64,000 nt of DNA from Streptomyces sp. 549 (GCF_030124175.1 NZ_JASKMT010000001.1:248001-312000); one strand, 5' to 3'. Positions 26,786 through 36,216 are shown, counted from the first letter of the stretch. Notes: generated by a model from the letters alone, not told the origin. A program made the numbers and translations.

Positions 26786-27618
26786 CAGGCGGGCACGAGG
26801 GAGAGGAAGTGGCGCAGGTACCGGGCGTGGATGTCCCTGAGCGAGAGCAGGACGTAGAAGTCGGCAACGCCGAACTCGGGGTCGTGGGCGGGCTCACCGC
26901 ACACCTTGGCGCCCAGCCGCAGGTATCCGCGCAGCAGCGGCGGCAGTTCGGTGCGCGGCCCGTCGGCGGCCGGCTGCGCGGACTGCCAAGGGGTGCGCGG
27001 GGTGACGCGCAGGTGCGCGGGGGCGAGGTGGCGTTCGGCGACCCGGGCACGCACGCCCTGGGCGAGGAGCCCGCCGTCGGCGAGCGGCACCGAGCAGCAG
27101 CCGGCCAGCCAGTTGTGGCCGGTGCGGGTGAGGTAGCGGGCGATGCCCGCCCACATCAGGGCGATGACGGCGCCGTCGCGGTGGTCGGGGTGGACGCAGG
27201 AGCGCCCCAGCTCGACCAGGTCGGGGTGCAGGTCGCGGTGTGCCGTCAGGTCGAACTCGGTCTCCGCGTAGAGGCGTCCGGCGACTCGGGCCCGCTCGGG
27301 CGGCAGCAGCCGGTAGGTGCCGACGACCTGGCCGGTGCTGCTCTCCCGAACCAGCAGGTGGTCGCAGTAGGCGTCGAAGGCGTCGGTGTCCAGGCCGGGC
27401 TCGGGCCCGGTGAGCAGGGCGCCGAGTTCACCGGCGAACACGTCGTGGCGCAGCCGCTGGGCGGCGCGGACCTCGCTCTCGCTGCGGGCGAGGGAGACGG
27501 TGTAGCGGGCGGCGGGCACGCTCGGGCGGGCAGCGGGCGGCGCGGAGACGAGGGCGGAGACAGGGGCGGGGGCCGGGGCGGGAACGGGGGTGGGTGCGGG
27601 TGCCAGGGGCGTCGTCAC
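26785..27618 (-). CDS. olsB: L-ornithine N(alpha)-acyltransferase (GNAT, OlsB type)
   Basis: A 277-residue protein from GTG 27618 behind AGGAG. An Ala/Pro repeat leader (residues ~5-35) precedes the acyltransferase domain. Family blocks are RAAQRLRHDVFAGELG, TGQVVGTYRLLPPERA, ELGRSCVHPDHRDGAVI and ALMWAGIARYL, matching OlsB/hemolysin-type N-acyltransferases that move a 3-hydroxyacyl group from ACP to ornithine. The C-terminus GVADFYVLLSLRDIHARYLRHF is also typical. Overlap with olsA supports a joint ornithine-lipid pathway, often induced by phosphate shortage. Confidence 0.82.
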   Translation of the reverse strand: MTTPLAPAPTPVPAPAPAPVSALVSAPPAARPSVPAARYTVSLARSESEVRAAQRLRHDVFAGELGALLTGPEPGLDTDAFDAYCDHLLVRESSTGQVVGTYRLLPPERARVAGRLYAETEFDLTAHRDLHPDLVELGRSCVHPDHRDGAVIALMWAGIARYLTRTGHNWLAGCCSVPLADGGLLAQGVRARVAERHLAPAHLRVTPRTPWQSAQPAADGPRTELPPLLRGYLRLGAKVCGEPAHDPEFGVADFYVLLSLRDIHARYLRHFLSLVPA

Positions 27619-27962
27619 GGTGTTCTCCTGTTCGCGGCTGGAGCTGGGTCCCGGCGGTGGCCGGGGGCCTGCACCCCTTTCTTGTCCGGGCCCGCTGGAC
27701 GTGACGTGACCGCGGAGGGGAGGCCGGATGTGCGATGCCTTAACAGGTGCCGCAGGGGCGCCGCAGCAGGCGCCGCGCCCGGCTTCGCCGGGCCGGGCCG
27801 GGCGGGTGGGCCGTCCACGGCGGTGTGCGCGGTACGGCCCGCGGTGGTCCGCCCCGTGCCGGTCCGCCGGACGGACCGGTCGGGGGGACGCGCTCTGCCC
27901 AGCGCGGCGGTGACTTGGCACAATCTGCGGCGGGATCGGTCACGGCGGACGGGGAGAGGCAG
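27619..27962. promoter_or_regulatory. Divergent intergenic region with palindrome and hairpin
   Basis: No gene is visible. CCGGTCCG (27859-27866) and CGGACCGG (27872-27879) form a perfect dyad with a 5-bp spacer, a candidate operator. GCCCGGC-TTC-GCCGGGC (27777-27793) is a compact hairpin. Either could control olsB or the plus-strand gene at 27963. Confidence 0.4.
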
Positions 27963-28718
27963 ATGGCGCGCACGGACTTCACCGTCGAGGTGAGCGGAAC
28001 GTCGGGCTCGCACGCGGGGCTGTGGCCGGAGGGCGAGTGCTTCATCCTGCTTCCCGACGGCGAGCACCGCGCGGAGGCCGCGCTGACCCGGGTGTCGCTG
28101 GTCAAGGCGGACGCCCCGCTGGGGCCGGCCCGCTGGACGGCGGCGGCCCCGCAAACCACCGTTGCCGAGGTCGAGCAGCGCACCGAGACCCTGGGCACCG
28201 AGCACGAGGACCACCCGGTGCTGGTGCTGCACGACCCAGCCGCGTTGGACGAGGTGTGGTGCGCGGTCCGGCCGGAGCCCGCGCCTGCGGGCGGTGAGCC
28301 CCGGCGGTTCACCGTGGTGGACGGCGAGGAGAGGCCGCTGTGCCACATCAGCCGAGGCCGGTCGGCGCTGACCCGCCGAGCGTACTGGCGGATCGACCCG
28401 GCCGACGGCAGCGCCCCTCTGACCGGGCACAAGGGCACGCTGCCGGGCTGGTTGGGCTTCGTGCTGCTGCTGCCGCTGTGGTGTGTGTTCTTCGTGGTGT
28501 CGCTACTCATCACCCTGGTCACGCTGGGCGACACCACGGAGTTGATCGTCTGGGGCTGCCCGCGCCGCACGGTGTGGCGGCGGCGCGGGGAGCGGCGGGC
28601 GGCTCTGGACTTCCGGTATCTGCGGGTGCAGTACCTGTGGCACGACGAACGCCTCGACCGCCGGGTGGCGTTCGCCCAGGCGACCCTGCACCAGTTCGCC
28701 AAGTACCGCGCCGGATAG
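27963..28718 (+). CDS. Membrane-anchored protein of unknown function
   Basis: A 251-residue protein, ATG 27963 behind GGGGAGAGG. The first ~155 residues are soluble and acidic, with no known motif. One long hydrophobic segment follows (GWLGFVLLLPLWCVFFVVSL with LITLVTLGDTTELIVWG). The C-terminal ~55 residues are basic (PRRTVWRRRGERRAALDF) and end in DERLDRRVAFAQATLHQFAKY. Codon bias is normal for the window. It is monocistronic. I do not recognise a family. Confidence 0.75.
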   Translation: MARTDFTVEVSGTSGSHAGLWPEGECFILLPDGEHRAEAALTRVSLVKADAPLGPARWTAAAPQTTVAEVEQRTETLGTEHEDHPVLVLHDPAALDEVWCAVRPEPAPAGGEPRRFTVVDGEERPLCHISRGRSALTRRAYWRIDPADGSAPLTGHKGTLPGWLGFVLLLPLWCVFFVVSLLITLVTLGDTTELIVWGCPRRTVWRRRGERRAALDFRYLRVQYLWHDERLDRRVAFAQATLHQFAKYRAG

Positions 28719-28725
28719 GGCCCCT

Positions 28726-29060
28726 TCACCGTTCCGCGTCCCGCTGGTGATCACCCGTGCGCCGGCAGCCCACGAGGGTGCGGGACGGGGCGAGGGCGAT
28801 GGGGCCGGTGAGCCGCTCCCCCGCCTCGTAGACCGTGTACTCCACGCCCCGGTCGGTGCCGAAACTCGGTGATGAGGATGTTGCCGCCGCTGCCCCTGTC
28901 GGTGTGGTGGACGACGTAGGTGCTGCCGTGCGGTACAGCAGTGCGGGCCGCTGAGGTTGACGACACCGACCTGCCGCGGGCGGACCAGCGGTTCCTGCGC
29001 GAAGGTCCACTCGCGGCCGTCGGCCGAGCGGCCCCACCGATGGAGCGCCTGCACGGTGCC
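28726..29060 (-). pseudogene. Frameshifted remnant of a protein gene (possibly a GH43-like sugar enzyme)
   Basis: Coding-like sequence passes through all three minus-strand frames. From upstream: ALHRWGRSADGREWTFAQEP and VGVVNLSGP in one frame, ALLYRT in a second, STYVVHHTDRGSGGNILITE in a third, then back to the second frame for GVEYTVYEAGERLTGPIALA ending in a stop at 28726. At least two, probably three, single-base indels lie near 28865, 28930 and 28950. The upstream part is too decayed to find a start. The pattern of a displayed substrate phrase like YVVHHTDR suggests a secreted glycosidase-like protein, but the family is not certain. Confidence 0.65.
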
Positions 29061-29222
29061 GCCCGCTCGACCACCGCCGTCAAGAGGTGTGCGGCGCCCG
29101 GTCTCCGCGGGCTGAGAGCGTCGCCGCGCGGATGCCAGATCCGGTCTGGCGGACCGCGGACGCCGTCTGGCGCCTGTGGGGTGAGGCGGCGCTCAGGCCG
29201 CCGGGCAGGCCGGGAGGTAGCG

Positions 29223-29813
29223 ATGACCGCACCGCAGACGCGGGCGCGTCCGGTGTCCGCGGACGGCAACGGCACCGCGCCGATCCGGACTGCCGTGATC
29301 ATCGGCAGCACCCGGCAGGGCCGCCGGGGCGACCGCGTCGGCGGCTGGTTCGTCGAGCGGGCGGCCCGGCACGACGGCGTCGACCTGGACGTGGTGGACC
29401 TGGCCTGCTTCGACTTCCCCGGGCACTACCCCCGGGAGGCGACCGGACCGATGGCCGAGTTCACCAGCCGGGTGGCGCGGGCCGAGGCGTTCGTGGTGGT
29501 CACGCCCGAGTACAACCGGGGCTATCCGGCCTCGCTGAAGCAGGCCATCGACTACGCGTACGACGAGTGGCACGCCAAACCGGTGTGCTTCGTCTCCTAC
29601 GGCCACCGCTCCGAAGGCCGGTACGCGGTGGAGCAGTTGCGCACCGTGTTCACCGAGCTTCACACCGTAACGCTGCGGAACAGCGTGAACGTGAACATCA
29701 TGGATACGACGAGCGACGACGACGGGCCGGCGGTGGACTGCATGCTCGACCAGCTCACCTGGTGGGGCCTGGCACTGCGTGAGGCCCGCGCGGTCCGCCC
29801 GTACGTCGCATAG
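29223..29813 (+). CDS. NADPH-dependent FMN reductase family protein
   Basis: A 196-residue flavodoxin-like protein, ATG 29223 behind GGGAGGTAG. The FMN phosphate loop is [14 protein letters not shown]. The second FMN-binding segment is [26 protein letters not shown], strongly diagnostic for the azoreductase/chromate-reductase group. It lies 14 bp upstream of the ABC ATPase gene, so the three genes form an operon combining reduction of a quinone or drug with its export. Confidence 0.9.
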   Translation: MTAPQTRARPVSADGNGTAPIRTAVIIGSTRQGRRGDRVGGWFVERAARHDGVDLDVVDLACFDFPGHYPREATGPMAEFTSRVARAEAFVVVTPEYNRGYPASLKQAIDYAYDEWHAKPVCFVSYGHRSEGRYAVEQLRTVFTELHTVTLRNSVNVNIMDTTSDDDGPAVDCMLDQLTWWGLALREARAVRPYVA

Positions 29814-29827
29814 AGAGGGCTCATCTC

Positions 29828-30853
29828 ATGGAAGACCAGCGCAGGGACCGGTACTCCGGCCCGGCGATCGAGACATCGGGGCTCGTCAAGGTGTTCGGCG
29901 AGACCCGGGCGGTGGACGGCATCGACCTGACGGTGCCGACCGGCACCGTCTACGGCGTGCTCGGCCCCAACGGGGCTGGCAAGACGACCGCGGTGAAGAT
30001 GCTGGCGACGCTGCTCAAACCCGACGGCGGCGAGGCCCGGGTGTTCGGCCACGACGTGCTGCGCGAGGCGGACGCGGTCCGCGGCCGGGTCAGCCTCACC
30101 GGCCAGTACGCCTCCGTGGACGAGGACCTGACCGGCGCGGAGAACCTGGTGCTGCTCGGCAGGCTGCTGGGGCACCGCAAGCCCGCCGCGCGGGAGCGGT
30201 CCGCGCAGCTGCTGGAGGCGTTCGGCCTGACCGACGCCGCCGACCGCCAGGTCAAGAACTACTCCGGCGGCATGCGGCGGCGCGTCGACATCGCGGCCAG
30301 CATTCTCAACACCCCGGACCTGCTGTTCCTCGACGAGCCGACCACCGGACTCGACCCGCGCAGCCGCAACCAGGTGTGGGACATCGTGCGGGCCATCGTT
30401 GCGCAGGGCACCACGGTGCTGCTCACCACCCAGTACCTCGACGAGGCCGACCAGCTCGCCGCGCGGATCGCGGTCATCGACCGCGGCCAGGTCATCGCCG
30501 AGGGCACCAAGGGGGAGCTGAAGGCGTCCGTGGGCGCCGGCTCGGTGCACCTTCGGCTGCGTGACGCCGAGCAGCGCGAGGAGGCCAGGCAGGTGCTGAT
30601 GCGGGTCCTGGACGCCGAGGTGCAGCTCGATGCCGACCCGGTGGCGCTCACCGCACGGGTGGGCGCGGGCAACGGCCAGGGGGCCGCCGAGCAGGCCGCC
30701 CGCGCACTGTCCGAACTGGCCGGCGCCCGCATCACCGTGGACAACTTCTCACTGGGCCAGCCGAGTCTGGACGAAGTCTTCCTCGCCCTCACGGACCGGC
30801 CGGCCACCCCCGAGCAGAGCAGCACCCCGGAGCAGAAGGAGGCAGTGGCATGA
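29828..30853 (+). CDS. ABC transporter ATP-binding protein (DrrA type)
   Basis: A 341-residue ATPase. The Walker A GPNGAGKT is at 46-53, with the ABC signature [15 protein letters not shown] and Walker [13 protein letters not shown]. The H-loop is [15 protein letters not shown]. The extra C-terminal domain (about 235-320) with [15 protein letters not shown] is typical of the daunorubicin-resistance DrrA group. Its stop overlaps the permease start (ATGA). It supplies energy for export of a lipophilic drug or lipid. Confidence 0.92.
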   Translation: MEDQRRDRYSGPAIETSGLVKVFGETRAVDGIDLTVPTGTVYGVLGPNGAGKTTAVKMLATLLKPDGGEARVFGHDVLREADAVRGRVSLTGQYASVDEDLTGAENLVLLGRLLGHRKPAARERSAQLLEAFGLTDAADRQVKNYSGGMRRRVDIAASILNTPDLLFLDEPTTGLDPRSRNQVWDIVRAIVAQGTTVLLTTQYLDEADQLAARIAVIDRGQVIAEGTKGELKASVGAGSVHLRLRDAEQREEARQVLMRVLDAEVQLDADPVALTARVGAGNGQGAAEQAARALSELAGARITVDNFSLGQPSLDEVFLALTDRPATPEQSSTPEQKEAVA

Positions 30854-31698
30854 GTACCGCGACGGAGAACCGGTCCGAGGACCTGGCGCCGGTCACCGCG
30901 GAGAGCCTGAGTGCGGTGCTCGCCACCGGTGTGCGACCGCCCAGGCCCACCCCGTGGTCGGCGTCGTTGACGTTCGGCTGGCGGGCCATGCTGAAGATCA
31001 AGCACGTGCCCGAGCAGCTCTTCGACGTGACCGCTTTCCCGATCATGATGGTGCTGATGTACACGTACCTCTTCGGAGGTGCGCTGGCCGGTTCCACCAC
31101 GGACTACCTGCAGTTCCTGCTGCCGGGCATCCTGGTGATGAGCGTCGTCATGATCACCATGTACACCGGCGTCTCGGTCAACACCGACATCGAGAAGGGG
31201 GTGTTCGACCGCTTCCGCACGCTGCCGATCTGGCGGCCCTCCCCCATGGTCGGCTACCTGCTGGGCGACATGTTGCGCTACATCCTCGCCTCGGCGGTGA
31301 TGCTGGCCATCGGGCTCGTGCTGGGCTTCCGCCCCGGCGGAGGCGTGCTTGGAGTGCTCGCGGGGGTGGCGCTGCTGCTGGTCTTCTCGTTCTGCTTCTC
31401 CTGGGTGTGGACGATGTTCGGGCTGCTGCTGCGCAGCGAGAAGTCCGTCATGAGCGTCAGCATGATGGTGCTGTTCCCCCTGATGTTCCTGAGCAACATC
31501 TTCGTCGACCCGAGCACCATGCCGGGCTGGTTGCAGGCGTTCGTCAACAACAGCCCCATCACCCACCTCGCCTCGTCGGTGCGCGGGCTGATGGAGGGTC
31601 AGTGGCCGGCGACGGACATCGCCTGGTCGCTGGGCTGGAGCGGGGTGCTGCTCGTGGTCTTCGGCACCGTGACCATGCGGCTGTACAACCGCAAGTAG
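30850..31698 (+). CDS. ABC-2 type transporter permease (DrrB type)
   Basis: A 282-residue membrane protein with six hydrophobic segments, beginning after a polar ~60-residue N-terminus. The family block [29 protein letters not shown] (about residues 50-78) and the loop [19 protein letters not shown] are characteristic of ABC2 permeases of the DrrB group. It is coupled to the ATPase by a 4-bp overlap, and a strong terminator follows. The substrate is unknown. Confidence 0.92.
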   Translation: MSTATENRSEDLAPVTAESLSAVLATGVRPPRPTPWSASLTFGWRAMLKIKHVPEQLFDVTAFPIMMVLMYTYLFGGALAGSTTDYLQFLLPGILVMSVVMITMYTGVSVNTDIEKGVFDRFRTLPIWRPSPMVGYLLGDMLRYILASAVMLAIGLVLGFRPGGGVLGVLAGVALLLVFSFCFSWVWTMFGLLLRSEKSVMSVSMMVLFPLMFLSNIFVDPSTMPGWLQAFVNNSPITHLASSVRGLMEGQWPATDIAWSLGWSGVLLVVFGTVTMRLYNRK

Positions 31699-31710
31699 GA
31701 ATCGCCGACC

Positions 31711-31751
31711 CGCGGATGCCCGCACCCCCGCCGGGGGTGCGGGCATCCGCG
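31711..31751 (+). terminator. Perfect 19-bp hairpin terminator
   Basis: The arms 31711-31729 and 31733-31751 are exact reverse complements around a GCC loop, 12 bp after the permease stop. Confidence 0.88.
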
Positions 31752-31806
31752 CGCCTGCGTCAGGGCGTCCGCCCCCGAGACCGGACGCCGCAACACCCGG
31801 CCGTTC

Positions 31807-34800
31807 TCACAGCCGCCAGGTGACGGGGGTCTGCGGCTGGTAGCAGCAGGTGGTGCCGGTGGAGACGGCCTCCCGCAGGTGCCCCGCCAGCTCGGCGTGG
31901 CGGGAGTCCAGCTTGCGCAGGGTGTCGCGGATGCGGGCGGTGACGGCCTTGCGTGCCCGTTCGGACTCGTCACCGAGCCGCCTGGTCCGACCGCCGAGTC
32001 CGGCGGCGGCGCGCAACTCCTCCAGGAGCGCCTGGCGTTCGGCGTCGAGCTCCGCGGCACGCCGGTCGTCGCCGCGGTCCAGTGCCTGGTCGATCTCCTC
32101 ATCGAGGTGGCTCAGCCGCCGCCGGTAGCGCTGCTTGGCCTCCTCGTCGAGCACGGCGTCCCCGCCGAGGCCGCGGGCCGCGACCACCACCTCACCACCG
32201 GCGGGTTCGAGCAGCCGGACCGCGGCCAGGTGCGCTCCGGGACTCGCCAGCAGGATGTGCAGGTCCCTCAGCCCCTTGGCGTCGGGCACACGGACCGTGC
32301 GGCCCTGGAAGGAGAGCGTCCACACCGCCCCTTCGCGACGGAACTCGCCGTCGGGTGCGGCGGCCCGCCGTTCGCCCATCGCCTCGCGCTCCTCCCGGAG
32401 CCGGCGTACCCGGTCGGTGATGTGCCGCATGCCGAGTGACTCGGCCTCCGTCCCGCACTCCGCCAGCAGCCGTTCCACCTCCACCGCGTCACCGGGGGCC
32501 GCGCGGCGCGACAGCACTCCGGCGAGGTGGGAGCGCGCCTCCAGCGACCAGGTGGGGGCCTGGAGCTGGTCTGCCGACTCCCGGGCGGCGGTGAGCGCCG
32601 CGGCGGCGTCGTCCCAGCGTTCCTGCGCGGCGTCGAGCAACCCCGCCCAGAGGCTCATCGGGCCGGCGACGTCGCATCCGAACACCGACACCGCCCACTC
32701 GCCGACGTAGGGCGCGAGCGCGGACCTGGCCTGTTCGCACAGGTGGGGGTCCCGCGAGGCCGCCGCCGCCTGCGCCTGGAACCTGAGCCACAGCGGCTCG
32801 AAGGCTCTGGGACAGGGCTCGTCACGCTCCAGCCGGGCGGCGAGCAGCCGGACCCCGGTGGTGTGGTCGCCGCGTTGCAGCGCGGTGATGCCGGCCAGCA
32901 GGTCCGGCTGGGGGTGATCCCCCTCCCTGATGGCTGCGAGCAGCTCGTCGGCCTCGTCGAACCGGCCCTGGAGCAGGCGGAGCGACCACCACAGCTGGAG
33001 GCGCAGGAACCGGTAGCCGGGGTGGTCCTCGGCGGCCTCCCCGGCTGCCTGTTCGAGGCAGTGCTCCGCCTCCGTGAAACGGCCGCGCAGCGCACTGATG
33101 ATGCTCTGGTCCACAGCCGCGTAGAGGTGGAAGCGCGGCTGCGCGGACCGCCGGGCCAACGTGACGAAGGCGTGGAAGGCGTCGAGGTAGCGCGGGTCGC
33201 CGCGCTCCAGCAGCGCGACCCACCGCAGCGAGGTGGCGAAGTACTCCATCCCCCGGTCGCCGCTGCGGCGGCCCACGGTGACCATCTCCTCGGTGAGTGC
33301 GACCCGTTCCTCGGCCGTGCCGGGGCCCCAGATGGAGTTGTGCCGGGTCAGCAGGCTGAAGCCGAGCGCCTCGTCGTCCTCCTCCCGGCGGGCGACCACC
33401 ATGGTGCGCAGGGTGAGTTCCTGGGCCAGCCGGGTGAGGCTCTTGCCCTCCTGACCCGTGCCTTCCTTCTCCCCGACCAGTGCCCGGTGCGCCTCGCGGA
33501 CCAACTCCTCGGCCAGCGGGTCCGGTTCGTCGTCGAGGGCGCCCAGCACGCCGAGTGCGGTCCGGGCCAGTAGTTCGGGATCGCCTTCCGCACGGGCGAC
33601 GGCGGCGGCTCGGGCGTGCAGCTCGCGGCTCTCCTCCGGGTCGATGCCGCTGTGCCGCAGCGTGTGGGCGAGTTCCAGGGTGAGCAGGACGTCCCTGCGG
33701 ACGGTGTCCGCGCGGTCTGGGCCGCCCTGGCGGCCCACGCTGTCCCGGCAGCGCTCGATCGCCCGCCGGTAGTGCACGGCGGCCTCCTCGAACGCCATCC
33801 GGGCACTGGCCTCCTCCGCGGCGGCCTCCAGCAGCACGGAGGCCCGTTCTGCGGGGATTTCGGCGCCCGCCAGGTAAGCGTGCCGGGCGAGGTCGGCGGC
33901 GATGGTCTGGTCGGCGAGCGAGGCGTCCCGGTCCGCCGCGTGCACCACGGCGGCGTGCATGTGGCGGGACTGCTCGCCGAGTTGGCCGTAGAGCGTCTCG
34001 CGGACCAGGTCGTGGACGAAGGCGAAGCGGCCGCCGCCGCGGGAGACGAGTAGCCGGGCGGTGAGCCCGAGCTCGATCAGCCGGTCGGCCTCGGCCACCG
34101 GAAGCGCCGCCGTGGCGGCGAGCAGCCGGCGGTGGAACTCCTGGCCGAGCGCTGCCGCTGCCGACAGCAGACCCAGCACCGGCTGGGGCAGCTGCGACAG
34201 CCGGCGTTCCAGCGCGTCCCGCACTCCGGGCGCGACGGCGTCGAGCGGGCCGCCGCTGTGCCACAACCGGGCCGTCTGCTCGACGAAGAACGGGTTGCCG
34301 CCGGTGCGGCGGTGGACCTCCGCCACGAGGGCGTCGGCGGGGCGGGTGCCGACCGTGCGGGCCATCAGCGTGCCGACGCCCTCCTCGTCGAGGCCGGTCA
34401 GCGTGAGTGTCGTCGCCTTGGCGACCAGCGACGCCATGAGCGGGCGCAGCGGATGCCCGTCCGCTTCCACCTCCGCGTCCCGGCAGGTGCCGATGAGCAG
34501 CAGCCGCTCGAACCAGGTGTGCTGGGCGGCGAATTCGAGCAGCCGCACCGAGGCCGGGTCGGCCCAGTGCAGGTCGTCGAGCACGACCACGACGGGGCGG
34601 CTGTGCGAGACCGAGACGAGGGCCGCCGTCACCGCGTCGAACAGGCGGAACGCCTCGGGTTCGGCGGTGCCGCCGCTCTCGCCGAGCAGCACCGGCAGGG
34701 AGCTGCCGGACGCGGACTCGGCGGCCGCCCACTCCTCGGGTGTCACGCCGCGCCGCAGACCGCGGACGACCTGCGTCCAGGGCCAGTAGCCGGGCGCGCT

Positions 34801-35001
34801 GTCGGAGTCCCAGCAGGAGCCGCTCAGCACCAGCGCCCCGCGCCGCCGGGCGTCGTCCGCCGCCTCGGTGGCGAGCGCGGTCTTGCCGATCCCCGGTTCG
34901 CCGGTGACCAGCACCAGACCGCCGTGGCTGTCCGCGGCACGCGCGATGTCGGCGCGCAGCAGGGCAGCGGGGTGGTCGCGTCCGATCAGCTCAGCTCTCA
35001 T
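31807..35001 (-). CDS. Large AAA/STAND-type ATPase, MalT/AfsR-like, without DNA-binding domain
   Basis: A 1064-residue protein from ATG 35001; an upstream in-frame start adds 28 unlikely residues. The N-terminal ATPase has Walker A GEPGIGKT (34-41), Walker B VVVVLDDLHWADP and the sensor-like HRRTGGNPFFVEQ, as in LAL/MalT-type regulators. A long helical repeat region (about 380-900, TPR-like) follows. The C-terminus is not a LuxR helix-turn-helix. Instead a small domain (VRVPDAKGLRDLHILLASPG) precedes a charged coiled coil (SHLDEEIDQALDRGDDRRAA) and a basic tail. It therefore probably acts through protein partners. The promoter region carries a palindrome at 35092. Confidence 0.85.
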   Translation of the reverse strand: MRAELIGRDHPAALLRADIARAADSHGGLVLVTGEPGIGKTALATEAADDARRRGALVLSGSCWDSDSAPGYWPWTQVVRGLRRGVTPEEWAAAESASGSSLPVLLGESGGTAEPEAFRLFDAVTAALVSVSHSRPVVVVLDDLHWADPASVRLLEFAAQHTWFERLLLIGTCRDAEVEADGHPLRPLMASLVAKATTLTLTGLDEEGVGTLMARTVGTRPADALVAEVHRRTGGNPFFVEQTARLWHSGGPLDAVAPGVRDALERRLSQLPQPVLGLLSAAAALGQEFHRRLLAATAALPVAEADRLIELGLTARLLVSRGGGRFAFVHDLVRETLYGQLGEQSRHMHAAVVHAADRDASLADQTIAADLARHAYLAGAEIPAERASVLLEAAAEEASARMAFEEAAVHYRRAIERCRDSVGRQGGPDRADTVRRDVLLTLELAHTLRHSGIDPEESRELHARAAAVARAEGDPELLARTALGVLGALDDEPDPLAEELVREAHRALVGEKEGTGQEGKSLTRLAQELTLRTMVVARREEDDEALGFSLLTRHNSIWGPGTAEERVALTEEMVTVGRRSGDRGMEYFATSLRWVALLERGDPRYLDAFHAFVTLARRSAQPRFHLYAAVDQSIISALRGRFTEAEHCLEQAAGEAAEDHPGYRFLRLQLWWSLRLLQGRFDEADELLAAIREGDHPQPDLLAGITALQRGDHTTGVRLLAARLERDEPCPRAFEPLWLRFQAQAAAASRDPHLCEQARSALAPYVGEWAVSVFGCDVAGPMSLWAGLLDAAQERWDDAAAALTAARESADQLQAPTWSLEARSHLAGVLSRRAAPGDAVEVERLLAECGTEAESLGMRHITDRVRRLREEREAMGERRAAAPDGEFRREGAVWTLSFQGRTVRVPDAKGLRDLHILLASPGAHLAAVRLLEPAGGEVVVAARGLGGDAVLDEEAKQRYRRRLSHLDEEIDQALDRGDDRRAAELDAERQALLEELRAAAGLGGRTRRLGDESERARKAVTARIRDTLRKLDSRHAELAGHLREAVSTGTTCCYQPQTPVTWRL

Positions 35002-35091
35002 GTGGTGCTGTCGTCTTTCGGGTGGTCGACAAAGCCGGCTTCCGGCAGCACTGCTCCTGAGCTGGGATGTTGCGGCAGCTTGCACCCCACT

Positions 35092-35107
35092 CGGACTGTG
35101 CAGTCCG
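35092..35107. promoter_or_regulatory. Palindrome in the AAA ATPase / DNA glycosylase intergenic region
   Basis: CGGACTG-TG-CAGTCCG is a perfect 16-bp dyad. A TAGTAT box on the minus strand (35116-35121) lies 9 bp upstream of it, so the dyad would cover the transcription start of the ATPase gene. Confidence 0.45.
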
Positions 35108-35170
35108 GGTGCGCCATACTACGGCGCCCCTCTGACAACGGGCCGCGCCCGGAGCCGGACCCGGCCCGTC

Positions 35171-35219
35171 CGGCCCCGGGCGGACGCGGGCGGCCCCGGG
35201 CGGACGCGGGCGGCCCCGG
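35171..35219. repeat. 20-bp direct repeat
   Basis: Two perfect copies of a 20-bp unit (35171-35190, 35191-35210) plus 9 bp of a third lie just upstream of the glycosylase gene. Confidence 0.85.
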
Positions 35220-35268
35220 TCCGGGTGGCCGGACTGCGGGCCGGGCAGGACCGGGCCACACTGGTGGC

Positions 35269-36135
35269 ATGCCCGAGTTGCCGGAAGTGGAAGCGCTGCG
35301 CGTGTTCCTCGCCGACCGCCTGACCGGGCGGCGGGTGGAGAGTGTGCTGCCGGTCGCGGTGAGCGTGCTGAAGACGTACGATCCGCCGCTCGGCGCGCTG
35401 GAGGGGCGGACGGTCACCGAGGTGGGCCGGCGCGGCAAGTTCCTGCTGATGCGCACGGACGGGCCGTGGCTGGCCGTGCATCTGGCGCGGGCCGGGTGGC
35501 TTCGCTGGTCCGACCGGGAGCCGTCCGCCCCGCCACGGCCGGGACGCGGTCCGCTGGCGCTGCGGCTGCGCCTGGCCCCGCCCGAGGGCGGCGGCTTCGA
35601 CCTGACCGAGGCGGGCACCCAGAAGCGCCTCGCCGTGTACTGCGTGCACGACCCCCTGGAGGTGCCCGGTATCGCCCGGCTCGGCCGCGAACCGCTCGCG
35701 GAGGACTTCACCGTCGTCGCGCTCGCCGAGCTGCTGCGCGGCAGGCGGCACCGCATCAAGGGGGTGCTGCGCGACCAGAGCGTGCTCGCCGGTATCGGCA
35801 ACGCCTACTCGGACGAGATCCTGCACGTGGCCCGGATGTCCCCCTACCGGCTGGCAGCCGACCTGACCGAGCACGAGGTGGAGGTGCTGCACGAGGCGCT
35901 GCGCGGCACGCTGCTCGACGCAGTGGAGCGCTCGGCCGGACTGCCGGCGGCCGGGCTGAAGGCGGAGAAGCGGTCCGGGATGCGGGTGCACGGCAGGACG
36001 GGCGAACCGTGTCCGGTCTGCGGGGACACGGTTCGCGAGGTCAGCTTCCACGACTCGTCGTTGCAGTACTGCCCGCGCTGCCAGACCGGCGGCAGGCAGC
36101 TGGCCGACCGCAGGATGTCCCGCCTCCTGAAGTGA
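35269..36135 (+). CDS. Fpg/Nei-family DNA glycosylase/AP lyase
   Basis: A 288-residue base-excision-repair enzyme starting MPELPEVEALRVFLADRL, where Pro2 is the Schiff-base nucleophile and Glu3 the acid. The GRRGKFLLMR block supplies the conserved lysine. The helix-two-turn-helix region reads RIKGVLRDQSVLAGIGNAYSDEIL. A C-terminal zinc finger is complete: CPVCG, then YCPRC 16 residues later, with GGRQLADRR. Oxidised purine versus pyrimidine preference cannot be decided, although actinobacteria carry several Nei-like paralogues with this layout. Confidence 0.92.
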   Translation: MPELPEVEALRVFLADRLTGRRVESVLPVAVSVLKTYDPPLGALEGRTVTEVGRRGKFLLMRTDGPWLAVHLARAGWLRWSDREPSAPPRPGRGPLALRLRLAPPEGGGFDLTEAGTQKRLAVYCVHDPLEVPGIARLGREPLAEDFTVVALAELLRGRRHRIKGVLRDQSVLAGIGNAYSDEILHVARMSPYRLAADLTEHEVEVLHEALRGTLLDAVERSAGLPAAGLKAEKRSGMRVHGRTGEPCPVCGDTVREVSFHDSSLQYCPRCQTGGRQLADRRMSRLLK

Positions 36136-36216
36136 CCCGGCCAGGATCTTCGCGCGGCTACGGCCGTCTCCGGTCCGCCTTCCCGGGGACGGACGGGCAG
36201 CGCTTAGGCTGCCCGG

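Noticed and set aside
29223..31698. Reductase plus DrrAB genes as part of an antibiotic cluster
   Set aside because: No polyketide, peptide, terpene or other core biosynthetic enzyme is adjacent.
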